In this document: piece after piece, positions 58,001 to 64,000 of the stretch
Position numbering within the stretch: position 1 is the stretch's first letter
Layout: each line of letters starts with the position of its first letter
From: Amyelois transitella
Lineage: Eukaryota; Arthropoda; Insecta; Lepidoptera; Pyralidae
Assembly: GCF_032362555.1 (NCBI RefSeq)
Contig: NC_083525.1
Coordinates: 7,735,501-7,799,500 of the forward strand
Direction of reading: 5' to 3'
Length of the DNA: 64,000 nucleotides
Notes under the pieces: generated by a model
Database searches by the model: none
What the model was told of the DNA's origin: nothing
Seen by the model: the letters and a program-made list of their open reading frames with translations, nothing else
Program-made: the position numbers and the translations under genes

Positions 58001-61000
58001 ACTTAAGCAAAACATAAAGATAAAATAAATTCTTTGGGTCCTTTCAACATGAACCCGACCTCAGAACTCAAGGGACGTCTTTTGTGCCACCGTACAGATG
58101 TTTAAACACCCGCTATGCAAAGACATATATATTATTCAGACAAGATTGTCCAAATAAAGGTGAAAATTTAAACAGGCGAATCTTTTGCGTTCAAGAAGTT
58201 TCTTTTTTAGTGTTTAAAATTGTATAGCGTACTGGCCGCTATGAAAAAAGTTAATTCTTTAAAAGAAAAATGGTGATTGTCAATTGTTAATTTTCACAAC
58301 AATGATTTAAGACGAATTGAAGTTAGGATTATTATTATGTTTTAAGTTTTTATAATAGTTTCCTTTATTTTTATCATTTGCAACATTTGCTATCAAGCAA
58401 GTATTGACTCATCATACAGAATATTCATTCATAACATAATATCATCTATCATACGAGAAAATTAACAATAATTTAAAAAATCCAGTTTGCATTTTGCAAC
58501 ATACATGCATATAATCGGGTCTCTTTCCCAGAGGGGATACAGAGACTTGATCTTTCTACCTGTCAGGATCTCTGCATTGTTTCAAAATCAGCTCTCGACC
58601 TGACCTCTTGGTGATATGACCTAAGTTCGAAAAAATGCTACAATTGTAAAAAAAAATACCAGTGTCAACTTTATTCTCAATGGCTGGTAGAAATGTTTAC
58701 AAGCGGTTATACATAGCGGCGCGTTTGAGCTACAAGTTTGAACAGCGTCGGGTGTTTGAACTAGCTCTGTTAATTGGCGGCTGATGGGACAGTACGTGGA
58801 CTTAACTTAGCATGTTTTATAAAATAATTGACATCTACCTCTTTTTAAGATTATACGACCTTTGGCCCACAGCTTCGCCCGCGTAAAACATTTTTCCATT
58901 CAAGTATTATTTACTTCGTACGCCCAGAATACATTTTGAACGATCCCGTGTTAATGGTGAGAAATCCTCTCGTAGGTAGTAGTTGGGTCTCATACATAGT
59001 GTATATTTATTTCCTTTTTCAGATGAAAAATTGAATTTCTATGTCCTGTATTCTGCGACCATGCATTGATCAGTGAGTCAGGTTCTTTTCTTTATATACC
59101 AAATAGATTATGACTGGCAGGCAATGCACAGCCAAAATTTTTTACACGTTTGTTCCTGGAAGATATAGTGTGAGACTGAAGGGAAGTCGCGGATTCTCGA
59201 AAACTCCTAATCAATATATAATTCCATGTTTACTCTTCTAAACAAGAAGTTTGGTGATCTTTTACGTTTGTTAACTTGGCGCCCAACGTAGTAATATTTT
59301 TTTTTATCTGCCTATCAAAAATATTTCCCGATTGTACGATACCACCTCAAAATCCCATAATGATCCCTACAGCTGATTCCAAAATTAGCCTTAACCCATA
59401 TTATATTCATGGTTTACCATAAAAACAATTCCTACAAACACTACTCTTATCACATTAAAAAAGAAAAAAAAAGAAACATATCATTCAATACAATCCACAA
59501 AGTAAACATGAAAACAGACTGGAATCAGAATTCATAATTCGAATCGGGATGGGGTATAAAAGGCTCGAAGCGACCGCCGGAACGTTTAGTCGAGCGGCGA
59601 TCGCTGAGCGATGCTGTCGTTGTACCGCGCCTGGCTCGGCCCGAGTCCGTGCGTGGCCCGTCCGGCGCCACCACCTGGCGCCCACAGGCCTGTCCCACGA
59701 CGGGCCAGGGTCCCATCACCACCGTCTACTCCACCCCCGCCTTCACCATCTTCAACCACATCGAGCGAACTCGACGTCGAACGCATAGAAGAATCTGAAC
59801 CGGCAAAAAGACCCACAAACACAGTGTTGGATATAGCATCCTGCGACGGCCCTGTCAGATTCAGCAGGGTTCTCAACGTAGCCTGGCAAGAGCAAACATC
59901 TCAGCGCTCTTGGCCGTGTCGACACCGCAAGTCGCAAGCCAAAACGACTCTGCACTACTATCCTTGCAAGACTTGCGGCTCCAAATTCCCTTCGTATTAC
60001 TTCGTTCATAAACACAGGAAGCGATGTCACGCTGAAGAAGTGGCTGCTTCCGGAGAACAGGAGCCTGAACCTTCGACTTCTAGTGCGACGAATTAGTGTT
60101 TTTTCATTGTCTTTCTCGAAGTGCTAAAATGCTATAAGTTGACTGTTGGCCTAAGTTTCTTCTAATCGGTGTTATCGTAATATTGAAGGGCAAATGGGCG
60201 TAGTAAATCAGACATATCAGTATTATGCGAGGAAGAGCTTCGTAGGTAATAATTTCAATTGTAAGTTTGTTATAATAAATAGTTAAGTATTAATGTTGTT
60301 TTAATTTGCCAATGACTAGTTTTTAAATTAAAATAACAATCGTTATTTTTTCTTTTGTAGAAATTAAATCACGAAACGATACTTAATTAAGCTTAGATTA
60401 AAAATTTACTAAAAAGAGAAGGAGAATAAATTCTATAGGTATACCGAATATTTGTGGCATCAAAATTACTATAGAAGAGTCGTGTACCAAAACAATAACA
60501 AAATGCAAATAGGTTTTGCAATTGGGATCAAATGTGGAAATGTAATACCTTTAAAGTCTATATCCCTTGTGGGGTAGACAGAGCCAACAGTCTTGAAAAG
60601 ACTGAATGGCCACGTTCAGCTATTTGGCTTAATGATAGAATTGAGATTCAAATAGTGACAGGTTGCTGGCCCATCGCCTAAAAAAGAATCCCAAGTTTGT
60701 AACCCTATCCCTTAGTCGCCTTTTACGACATCCATGGGAAAGAGATGGAGTGGTCCTATTTCTTTTTTGGATTGGTGCCGGGAACAATTTATTTTAATGT
60801 ACAATACAATATAATCTTATCTTACAAGAGGTAGTCTCTGCCTATCCCTCCGGGAAAGAGGCGTGATTTTATGTATGTATGTATATACAAGAGTAACAAA
60901 CATCCATACTGACATCCTGACATACTCACAACTTTCACATTTGTAATATTAGTAGGATTTATTGTAACAATTACAATTTGTAAAGTACTTACAATAGGCG

Positions 61001-62610
61001 AACTTAAGGTAATAATTGCTGTCGAATAACTATGTGATTTTTTTAATAAACACTAGAATTTTCTTTTCGAGAACGTTGGCTCTGTTTACCCCGTAGGGAA
61101 TGACATGATATATGTTTGTGAATATAAAAACTATGAGGCTCGAGATTATTGACAAGCTGTGAACATATCTGTATGTTTACATATGTATGTAGGGATATAG
61201 ACTTAATTATATGTATGTATGTCATATAATCTAAGGGATAACAACTTGTCACTATTTGAATCTCAATTCCATTATTAAAAGCATACATAGTTTGACGGCC
61301 TTTGTGGCGCAGCAGTAATAGCTTGTCTGTGACACCGGAGGTCCCGAGTTCGAATCCCGGTCAGGGCATGATGTAAAAAGAACTTTTTCCGATTAGCCTG
61401 GGTCTTGGATGTTTATCTATATAAGTATTTATTAAAAAATATAGTATCGTTGAGTTAGTATCTCGCAACACAAGTCTCGAACTTACTTCGCGGCTAACTC
61501 AATATGTGTAATTTGTCCCGTTGTTTTGTGAGTAAAGAAGAAACCTACAGGCTATCACTGTCACTCACATACACTGAAACGTTTTCTTAGACAGGTCAGC
61601 TTAGTTTCTGGTCAAGATTTAAAGCGATGTTTATCCAACAGAATTTTCTGGTTTTAATTTTTTTATTTCTATTGTTTATGTTTTTGTGACTCCCTCAGAT
61701 TTTGTTTTAACTCATTTATGTCATTTATTATTATTCCTTCTTTTAGTATCTTTTTCTTGTTTATTACTTTTTATAGTTTTTTCCGACGTCCACCGAACCA
61801 CCGCTCGGTCAACCAGGTACTATCACCCGAAATGAGTACTTACCAGCTTCGGGCGTAGGCGGGGGCTGCGTCGGCGTCGGGGGCTGCGCCGGCTGCGGCG
61901 TGGGCGGAGCGCTGTTACTGCTCACAACAGACGTTGCTGATGAAGTCACGGTCGTCGTCGCTGGAGCAGTGGACGTTACGGTCGTGGTAGCTGTTGTTGC
62001 TGGTGCTGTTGTTGTTGTTGTTGCTGTTGTTGTGGGCGGCTGTTGGTGTAATAATGAACATGAAGTGAACTTTTAAATAGTTGAGTCATCACAAAGCATT
62101 TTTTATTGGGACAAGTAGCACTAGCAACACCAAAGGTAGTCGGTTGGTGACGGCGGTAGCCGGGTCTTCATAATGAAGGGCGTGAGCATTACTTATTTTG
62201 CGGGTGCCAGATTCTTTACTAAACACAAAGTACATTCGTTCGTTGTTACATATGTCCATGTTCCGAATTTGCCGCCATAATGCTTTTAGACTTGGGATAC
62301 GCTTTCATGCTTCTCTCTCTCAATTTTAACCAGTCTCCAGCCTCATCTGTTTTAAGACTTTGCAAACTCATAACATGACAAAATTAATAGATAGTAGATA
62401 TTCACCTGCTTCGCCGGCGTCTGATCTTCAACCGGCGACGGCGGTAGCGGCGTCTCGTCAACAGGCGCCACGGGCACAGGCGACGTCGGGGGCGCCGGAC
62501 TGGCCGCGGCGGGCGCGCTGCTACTGGACGTGGTGGTGACGGGCGCTGGAGGCGCCGAGGACGCCGGTGGGGGCGACGGCGGCAGCGGGGGAGTTCGGAG
62601 TTCAGATCTG
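34080..62610 (-). CDS. Smr: Smrter: SMRT/NCoR-type nuclear receptor corepressor, C-terminal 1,179 aa
   Basis: Twenty minus-strand exons join in one frame: 62610-62406, 62039-61844, 53165-53029, 51535-51352, 50299-50086, 49214-49004, 48098-47850, 46787-46524, 45020-44903, 44633-44407, 43645-43384, 41253-41127, 40497-40378, 39375-39237, 38541-38414, 37410-37233, 36314-36160, 35630-35505, 35131-34926 and 34174-34080 (TGA). By residue of this fragment: Pro/Thr-rich 1-155; Cys-rich (CAVCEMPG, CEPCHCRC) 157-225; SANT with REHGPAWERLA and AFYFTYR 272-312; DSSATETADEESE; GSITLGTPV twice near 590 and 613; RQIIMADFITSQQM; polyQ/H near 852; CoRNR boxes LIDAIITHQI 967 and LGDLASNII 1017; terminal SAQYEPLSDED. 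It recruits histone deacetylase to unliganded receptors such as EcR in the nucleus. The 5' exons, including the deacetylase-activating region, are off the right edge. Confidence 0.93.
34285..34500 (-). mobile_element. SINE A
   Basis: ACATACATACACACAATCAC to GGGACCGGGAACCACGGCAC in the last Smr intron. Confidence 0.75.
34515..34762 (+). mobile_element. SINE C, 5'-truncated
   Basis: CATTGTGAGGAAACCTACGT, GGGAGTCGCTTCGTGTAAAA and GTAACCGGGACTAATTCAAG match the 17088-17476 element; the tRNA-like head is missing. Confidence 0.7.
35155..35428 (-). mobile_element. SINE A, full copy
   Basis: ACATACATACATATACATAT start, GGTGCCGGGAACCACACGGC end; intron 18 of the Smr fragment. Confidence 0.85.
35844..36041 (-). 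mobile_element. Helitron-like element, family H2
   Basis: ACTAGAGGCCGCCCGCGACT to CCTTTATAATAGTAGTAGGA. Copies at 38197-38400 and 46281-46490 are in the opposite orientation. Confidence 0.7.
36345..36512 (-). repeat. Tandem repeat built from a SINE A end
   Basis: Three units of about 65 bp, each with ACATACATAC, ATGGTCACGTCTATA and AATTAAGTTAATAATAATTA. A SINE fragment plus flanking DNA was amplified in tandem. Confidence 0.75.
36514..36602 (-). mobile_element. SINE B, tRNA-like head only
   Basis: GGGATTCGAACCCGGGACCT to CTACCGCTGCGCCACAGAGG is the reverse complement of the SINE B head (B box then A box). The body is missing, so only the tRNA-related part remains; a genuine tRNA is unlikely. 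Confidence 0.75.
36635..36898 (-). mobile_element. SINE A, full copy
   Basis: TACATACATATATATAATCA to GGTGCCGGGAACCACACGGC; intron 16 of the Smr fragment. Confidence 0.85.
36898..36997 (+). mobile_element. LINE 3' tail with ATTCT repeats
   Basis: TTAGATTTAAGTTATGTGAC, AAGTGATACCTTGTATCCAA and a TTCTATTCTA end; the same tail occurs at 50450-50583 and 52500-52690. Confidence 0.6.
36998..37192. mobile_element. Back-to-back SINE A pair
   Basis: A forward 5' end (GTGCCGTGTGGTTCCCGGCA) is followed by scrambled copies of GGTCCTATTCTTT and then a reverse copy ending TTGGTGCCGAGAACCACACGG. Both ends of the block are therefore complementary. Confidence 0.7.
37868..38192 (-). repeat. Tandem repeat, about five degenerate 65-bp units
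   Basis: Each unit has TTTCAATATGTAA, then TTTAGCAGACACCCTGTATA, then an AT-rich AATAATA spacer. The CACCCTGTATA motif also ends the 42882-43365 element, hinting that the array grew from a transposon end. Confidence 0.75.
38197..38400 (+). mobile_element. Helitron-like element H2
   Basis: TCCTACTAATATTATAAATG to TTTCCATGCGGACGAAGCCT; its end abuts the donor of the Smr exon at 38541-38414 (13 bp away). Confidence 0.7.
38598..38848 (+). mobile_element. SINE A, full copy
   Basis: TGCCGTGTGGTTCCCGGCAC to GACGTGACCATATGTATGTA, immediately facing the reverse copy at 38855. Confidence 0.85.
38855..39075 (-). mobile_element. SINE A, reverse partner
   Basis: CAGTCATATGATCTCGTCTA to CGACAACCGTGGGAAAGAGA; forms a tail-to-tail inverted pair with the preceding copy. 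Confidence 0.75.
40070..40190 (+). mobile_element. SINE A, 3' half
   Basis: GCGATGGACTAGCAACCTGT to CCGTCTACCCCCAAAGAATA. Confidence 0.65.
40560..40728 (+). mobile_element. Helitron-like remnant
   Basis: CATACTAATATTATGATTGT, CTCCGTGAAATTTTGTAATG, TTCACGCGGGCTGAGC: same architecture as H2/H3 but diverged. Confidence 0.5.
40748..40988 (+). mobile_element. SINE A
   Basis: TGTGCCGTGTGGTTTTTGGT to CTACCCCGCAAGGAATAATT, moderately diverged. Confidence 0.75.
41649..41800 (-). mobile_element. SINE B, body fragment
   Basis: AATATATACGGGACAAATTA to AAGACACAGGCCAATCAGAG; the tRNA-like head is missing. Confidence 0.7.
41850..42095 (-). mobile_element. SINE B, nearly full
   Basis: From an AAATAAAATAC tail through GAAGTAAGTTCGAAACTTGT to the reverse tRNA-like head (GGGATCGAACCCGGGACCTC, GCGCCACAGAAACCG). 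Confidence 0.75.
42645..42862 (-). mobile_element. Repeat family F, copy 2
   Basis: GTAGCGGGAGCGATGATTCG to ATTGTGACTTCTGGCGTAG, reverse of copies 1 and 3. Confidence 0.65.
42882..43365. mobile_element. MITE-like element with ACAGGGTGAC ends
   Basis: The left end ATACAGGGTGACTTTTAA and right end AAATGTCACCCTGTAT are inverted repeats with TA at both borders. The 484-bp body has no coding capacity. The right border is 19 bp from the donor of the Smr exon at 43645-43384. Confidence 0.7.
43820..44020 (+). mobile_element. LINE 3' remnant
   Basis: TTTGTTACCGCTTCTTCTGC, GCCTTGGAAGCGGCAGTAAA and AACCAATGTTGTGAAACC are shared with 26761-26860, 49810-49925 and 50450-50583; the tail is GAATTGAATT repeats. 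Confidence 0.55.
44144..44399 (-). mobile_element. Helitron-like element H1
   Basis: ACTAGCTGTGCCAGCAACTT to AATTCTTCAGCTTTATAATA. It ends a few bases from the donor of the Smr exon at 44633-44407. Confidence 0.7.
45184..45584 (+). mobile_element. Possible solo LTR
   Basis: Starts TGTCACGGCTCCCCAACATT and ends GAGGAATCACA, with a TATATATATATG box and a TTTATTAAAC poly(A) signal in promoter-like order. I find no target duplication, so the ends are uncertain. Two overlapping plus-strand open frames inside it have no family motif and are not called genes. Confidence 0.35.
45689..45790 (-). pseudogene. Degraded partial duplicate of the Smr LSVKRV exon
   Basis: Resembles the donor-side part of the exon 46787-46524. 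Shared words include CGGCTTCTGAT, CACTTAAATCCAACAACGGC and CTAGACTCTATATAAGTTG (the last shared with the second duplicate). The donor GTAAGT has decayed to GTTAGT. Confidence 0.65.
45822..46063 (-). mobile_element. SINE A
   Basis: TACATACATACATATGGTCA to GGTGCCGGGAACCACACGGC, sitting exactly between the two exon duplicates. Confidence 0.8.
46139..46250 (-). pseudogene. Partial duplicate of the Smr LSVKRV exon, identical at its donor end
   Basis: The first 79 bp from the donor (codons for EPLLDLSVKRVRHELAFP onward, with the same GTAAGT) are identical to the exon 46787-46524. The next 35 bp are related but diverged, and the frame stays open. No acceptor is evident, so it is probably silent. 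Confidence 0.75.
46281..46490 (+). mobile_element. Helitron-like element H2
   Basis: TAATCCTACTACTATTATAA to GCGGGCGGCCTCTAGT, between the second duplicate and the true exon. Confidence 0.75.
46823..47075 (+). mobile_element. SINE A, full copy
   Basis: GTGCCGTGTGGTTCCCGGCA to ATATATGTATGTATGT. Confidence 0.85.
47089..47302 (+). mobile_element. Helitron-like element H3
   Basis: AAAATTCTCGTGTCACAATT to GTTTGCCGGGACAGCTAGTA. Confidence 0.7.
47308..47445 (-). mobile_element. LINE ORF remnant
   Basis: Reverse strand reads [20 protein letters not shown] and [18 protein letters not shown], the same C-terminal peptide as 18620-18815. Directly adjoins the H3 copy. Confidence 0.65.
47655..47828 (-). 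mobile_element. SINE A, truncated
   Basis: AATACATACATACATATAAT to AATAAGCCTATCCCTTATTC, ending about 20 bp from the donor of the Smr exon 48098-47850. Confidence 0.75.
48225..48345 (-). mobile_element. SINE A, fragment
   Basis: ACATACGTACATATGATCAC to GTTTGGCTTTATGATG. Confidence 0.65.
48707..48991 (-). pseudogene. Two tandem partial copies of the Smr DSSATETADEESE exon
   Basis: The donor-side 66 bp of the exon 49214-49004 (from GTCAGC back to GTACGACTCC) recur at 48707-48772 and 48850-48915, each followed by ATGTATGTATTAGTATGGAC and an H1 element end (CTTTATAATATTAGTAC). The unit is about 142 bp. Codons for DSSATETADEESEPSSK remain open in both copies, with changes mostly at third positions. 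Confidence 0.8.
49205..49500 (-). repeat. 95-bp tandem repeat spanning an Smr splice acceptor
   Basis: Three units with TCGAACTTCAGTCCGCTACG (or TCGAACTCCGGTCCACTACT), TTGGTATTTTTTTCTTG and TTTTTGTTGTCTGTA. The first unit contains the acceptor of the exon 49214-49004, which is weak (GGACCGGAG, no pyrimidine tract next to it). Confidence 0.75.
49552..49775 (+). mobile_element. SINE B, full copy
   Basis: TGTGGCGCAGCGGTAGTATG, GGTTCGAATCCCGGCCAGGG, tail TAATTTGTCCCGTACATATT. Confidence 0.85.
50385..50583 (+). mobile_element. LINE 3' tail
   Basis: CGTCCACGATTTAGATTTAA, GCGCTTTGGAAGCGGTAGTA, then an ATTCT-repeat end; paired with the copy at 52500-52690. Confidence 0.65.
50970..51111 (+). mobile_element. 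SINE A, 3' half
   Basis: GAATTCTTCTTTTAGGCGAT to GGGATATAGACGTGATACAT. Confidence 0.75.
51112..51266 (-). mobile_element. SINE A, reverse with internal deletion
   Basis: ACATACATATGGTCACGTCT to GGTGCCGGGAACCACACGGC, tail to tail with the preceding forward copy. Confidence 0.75.
51597..51776 (+). mobile_element. Helitron-like remnant
   Basis: TATAAAACAAAGTCGCTATT to GAAGCCGGGGCGGGTCGCTA and GTATAAAG; typical end words, body diverged. Confidence 0.5.
51790..51998 (+). mobile_element. Repeat family F, copy 3
   Basis: CGCCGCATGTCACAAAAAC to CGAATCATCGCTCCCGCTAC. Confidence 0.65.
52500..52690 (+). mobile_element. LINE 3' tail
   Basis: ATTCGTCCACGATTTAGATT to CTATTCTAATCTACT, close relative of 50385-50583. 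Confidence 0.65.
52714..52850 (-). pseudogene. Partial duplicate of the Smr CAVCEMPG exon with donor
   Basis: Repeats 53009-53146, including the GTAACC donor and 38 codons upstream; VCEMPGATRTVSRSRVVHYG is unchanged. Differences are a one-codon deletion, a Thr/Ala change and a silent TCG/TCA. The first codons and the acceptor are replaced by SINE A sequence. The frame is open. Confidence 0.8.
52851..52947 (-). mobile_element. SINE A, fragment between exon copies
   Basis: CTTATCCCTTAGTCGCCTTT to GGTGCCGGGAACCACACGGC; starts at the exact end of the duplicated exon piece. Confidence 0.8.
53395..53636 (+). mobile_element. SINE A
   Basis: GTGCCATGTTTTATCCGGCA to TACCCCACAAGGAATACGGA, in the 8.7-kb Smr intron. 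Confidence 0.75.
53880..53990 (-). mobile_element. SINE A, eroded fragment
   Basis: TCTTTATTCCTTACGGGGTA to GTTAAGTTTTTGGCTTTATT. Confidence 0.55.
54205..54452 (+). mobile_element. SINE A
   Basis: GTTTGGTTACCGGCACCAAT to AGGCGTGATTATATGTATGT. Confidence 0.75.
54765..54878 (-). mobile_element. SINE A, fragment joined to a SINE B tail
   Basis: CCATATAATCACGTTGTCAT to GGCTTAATGATGGAATTAAT; a reverse SINE B tail (AATATATACGGGACATATTA to about 54985) follows directly. Confidence 0.65.
54990..59540. other. Large part of the 8.7-kb Smr intron, SINE-poor
   Basis: AT-rich, without SINE A, B or C. It holds four copies of a tRNA-Lys-end-like motif (about 56005, 57643, 57809 and 59277) and a LINE-tail scrap at 58515-58625. 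A tRNA B-box-like GGATTCGAACGCGGG lies near 57357 without a convincing tRNA around it. No Smr exon was found here. Regulatory content is possible but not shown. Confidence 0.4.
59555..59563 (+). promoter_or_regulatory. TATA box of the nested zinc-finger gene
   Basis: TATAAAAGG, preceded by GGGATGGGG. About 30 bp downstream the AACGTTTAGTCG stretch could be the initiator, giving a 5' UTR of only about 25 nt before the ATG at 59611. Confidence 0.75.
59611..60096 (+). CDS. Intronless C2H2 zinc-finger protein nested in Smr (161 aa)
   Basis: A single uninterrupted frame with its own TATA box 56 bp upstream and a poly(A) signal downstream. Residues 1-55 are Pro/Arg/Ser-rich, followed by an acidic stretch (SSELDVERIEESEP). 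Near the C-terminus lies one classical C2H2 finger, YPCKTCGSKFPSYYF then VHKHRKRCH, with spacing C-x2-C-x12-H-x4-H. The tail is acidic (EEVAASGEQEPEP). One finger alone usually gives weak DNA binding, so it may act with a partner or bind RNA or protein; this is inference. I do not recognise an orthologue. It lies antisense in Smr between the exons at 61844 and 53165. The lack of introns would fit a retrocopy, but it has its own promoter. Confidence 0.7.
   Translation: MLSLYRAWLGPSPCVARPAPPPGAHRPVPRRARVPSPPSTPPPPSPSSTTSSELDVERIEESEPAKRPTNTVLDIASCDGPVRFSRVLNVAWQEQTSQRSWPCRHRKSQAKTTLHYYPCKTCGSKFPSYYFVHKHRKRCHAEEVAASGEQEPEPSTSSATN
60274..60279 (+). terminator. Poly(A) signal of the zinc-finger gene
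   Basis: AATAAA in TTGTTATAATAAATAG, 178 bp after the stop codon. Confidence 0.6.
60555..60787 (-). mobile_element. SINE A
   Basis: AAAGTCTATATCCCTTGTGG to TTGGATTGGTGCCGGGAACA; the last 12 bp of the unit are missing. Confidence 0.8.
60830..60960 (+). mobile_element. LINE tail joined to an H2 end
   Basis: AGGTAGTCTCTGCCTATCCC to GCGTGATTTTATGTATGTAT, then AGAGTAACAAACATCCATAC to TAATATTAGTAGGA. Confidence 0.6.
61302..61522 (+). mobile_element. SINE B, full copy
   Basis: TTTGTGGCGCAGCAGTAATA, GAGTTCGAATCCCGGTCAGG, tail TAATTTGTCCCGTTG. Confidence 0.85.
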
Positions 62611-64000
62611 CTGGCAAAGATAGTTACTGTTATAGGTATAACAACTTAAAAAACTAGGCTATGTATGTTTGTGTTAACATCAGCTGTCCTAAAAAGCATT
62701 AAAGCCAATGTCTGGGAATTCAGTTGGTAACATATTTTGATGACAGGTCTGTTATTCAGGTTTTTATAAACTTAATTGGTGAAATCCTGGTTGCACGTGG
62801 GTAAATGCGCAATTTTTATAATAAATAAAAAATCACAGAGAAAGGTGATCACATAAAAAGCACACTTGATAGTTAGCGTACGTTTTACACCGACATGGTC
62901 CTTCGAGCCGGATTTGACCTAAAGACACATGAGGTGAATGAAATAACAAACGCTTGTTAAATTGCTGCAAAACACCGCGTCCACGGCGTCACCAGTGGAG
63001 GGGGTATCCCTCCACTCCCCACCCGCTTAGTAAACATAATTAAACCCGTTCCGTATACTTTTAATTAGCACTCATTTACGAGGCTGAATAGATAGGCAGA
63101 TACTGCAATGTTAATTTGTCATTTTGGGAATTTGTAATTGATGATTCTGATAACTAGAATTAATTGGTCTGATAACGAAGAAGGCTTATAAACTTGGGAT
63201 TCTTCTTTTAGGCGATGGGCTAGCAACCTGTCACTATTTGAAGCTGAACGTGGCCTATCAGTCTTTTCAAGACCGTTGGCTCTGTCTACCTCGCAAGGGA
63301 TATAGACGTGACTATATGTATAATGTATGATAACGAAAAAAAATACAAAGTAGGTATGTTCCAACTGCAACTCTATCCGAGCAAAAAATAAAGAGATCGT
63401 AAAAGTCAACCAAGGGAAGGACTTATAAACTTGGGACACTTCTTGTATGCGACCGGCCACCGACCTGTCACTATTCGATCGTGAAACTGTACAGCTGAAC
63501 GTGGCTTTTCTGTTTATCCGTATATCGTTGGCTCTGTCTACCCCGTGAGGGATAAGAACAATATTTTAAAGATTAAATAATTTTAACGAAAATGTATCTA
63601 CATATAAACAACTGAATAAAGAAAAACGCTGACAACAACATTTCACCAACGGACCACAGTTAAAAAAACCAGTTATAACGGTTAAAACTTTTAATCTGCG
63701 CTTCGCGGCTGCCCGTTATTTGATTATCATTAAAATCTGGCCAATTAATACTACGACGGGAGGTAATTACCCCCCTTTGTGGGGGAGGGTGTGTGTTTGT
63801 GGGGTCGGAGCGGGTAAACACTACAATTGGATTAATCTCTGCTTTTTGCGGGATAAACGAGAAGTTTAAATAAAAATGAATGAATTACAAAATGAAAATA
63901 TCAAATAATGTAGGTATATACAACTGAATATACGCTTTGATTACACTATACCCTTAAAGAACCATCGCTAATTGAATTATAAAGGTTACTTTTGGAGTTG
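62611..64000. other. Partial Smr intron at the right edge
   Basis: No further Smr exon seen. Contains a SINE A half (63180-63320, plus), a second diverged SINE A (63395-63557, plus) and otherwise AT-rich unique sequence with a GGGGGAGGGTGTGTG run near 63780. Confidence 0.5.

Noticed and set aside
59549..59788. Upstream ATG of the nested gene (MGYKRLEATAG frame)
   Set aside because: This ATG lies at or before the TATA box and so would not be in the mRNA; its frame lacks the zinc finger.

Overview
This window looks like moth or butterfly (Lepidoptera) nuclear DNA. The background is AT-rich, coding exons are short and GC-rich, and introns are packed with short interspersed elements ending in TATG or TATT repeats and with small elements ending in CTAGT. 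No bacterial, viral or CRISPR-type locus was seen. Genes were found by reading exons and splice sites by eye and checking that exon phases join. Names rest on recalled family motifs, not on database searches.

Layout. (1) 1-635, minus: the 5' two thirds of a short-chain dehydrogenase (retinol dehydrogenase-like), running off the left edge. (2) 970-1117, minus: an orphan, apparently C-terminal exon of an unidentified gene. (3) 2255-4718, plus: the last five exons of a His/Pro/Gly-rich protein (tentatively Ataxin-2), followed by about 8 kb of AT-rich DNA to 12.85 kb with almost no mobile elements, read as a very long 3' UTR. (4) 14061-22530, minus: complete Vps45 (9 exons, 571 aa). (5) 22905-28535, plus: complete mitochondrial malate dehydrogenase Mdh2 (6 exons, 343 aa), head to head with Vps45 across 374 bp. 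(6) 34080-62610, minus: the last 20 exons (1,179 aa) of Smrter, the insect SMRT/NCoR nuclear-receptor corepressor, with a SANT domain, two CoRNR boxes and the hallmark C-terminus; its 5' part lies beyond the right edge. (7) 59611-60096, plus: an intronless one-zinc-finger gene with a clear TATA box, nested antisense in an 8.7-kb Smrter intron.

How the parts relate. The genes belong to different processes: endosomal SNARE control, the TCA cycle and transcriptional repression. They share architecture rather than pathway: a bidirectional promoter, a convergent Mdh2/Smr pair, and nested genes.

The most unusual pattern is recurrent. At four exons (one in Vps45, three in Smr) the 3' part of the exon plus its splice donor is duplicated just downstream, still in frame, and the copies are separated by SINE or Helitron-like sequence. 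This is either a repeated mutational process linked to element insertion or retained heterozygous haplotypes in the assembly. Other items worth a second look are a GC-rich RNA stem-loop in the long 3' UTR, a cluster of tRNA-Lys-type primer-binding motifs, inverted SINE pairs inside introns, and several perfect hairpins.
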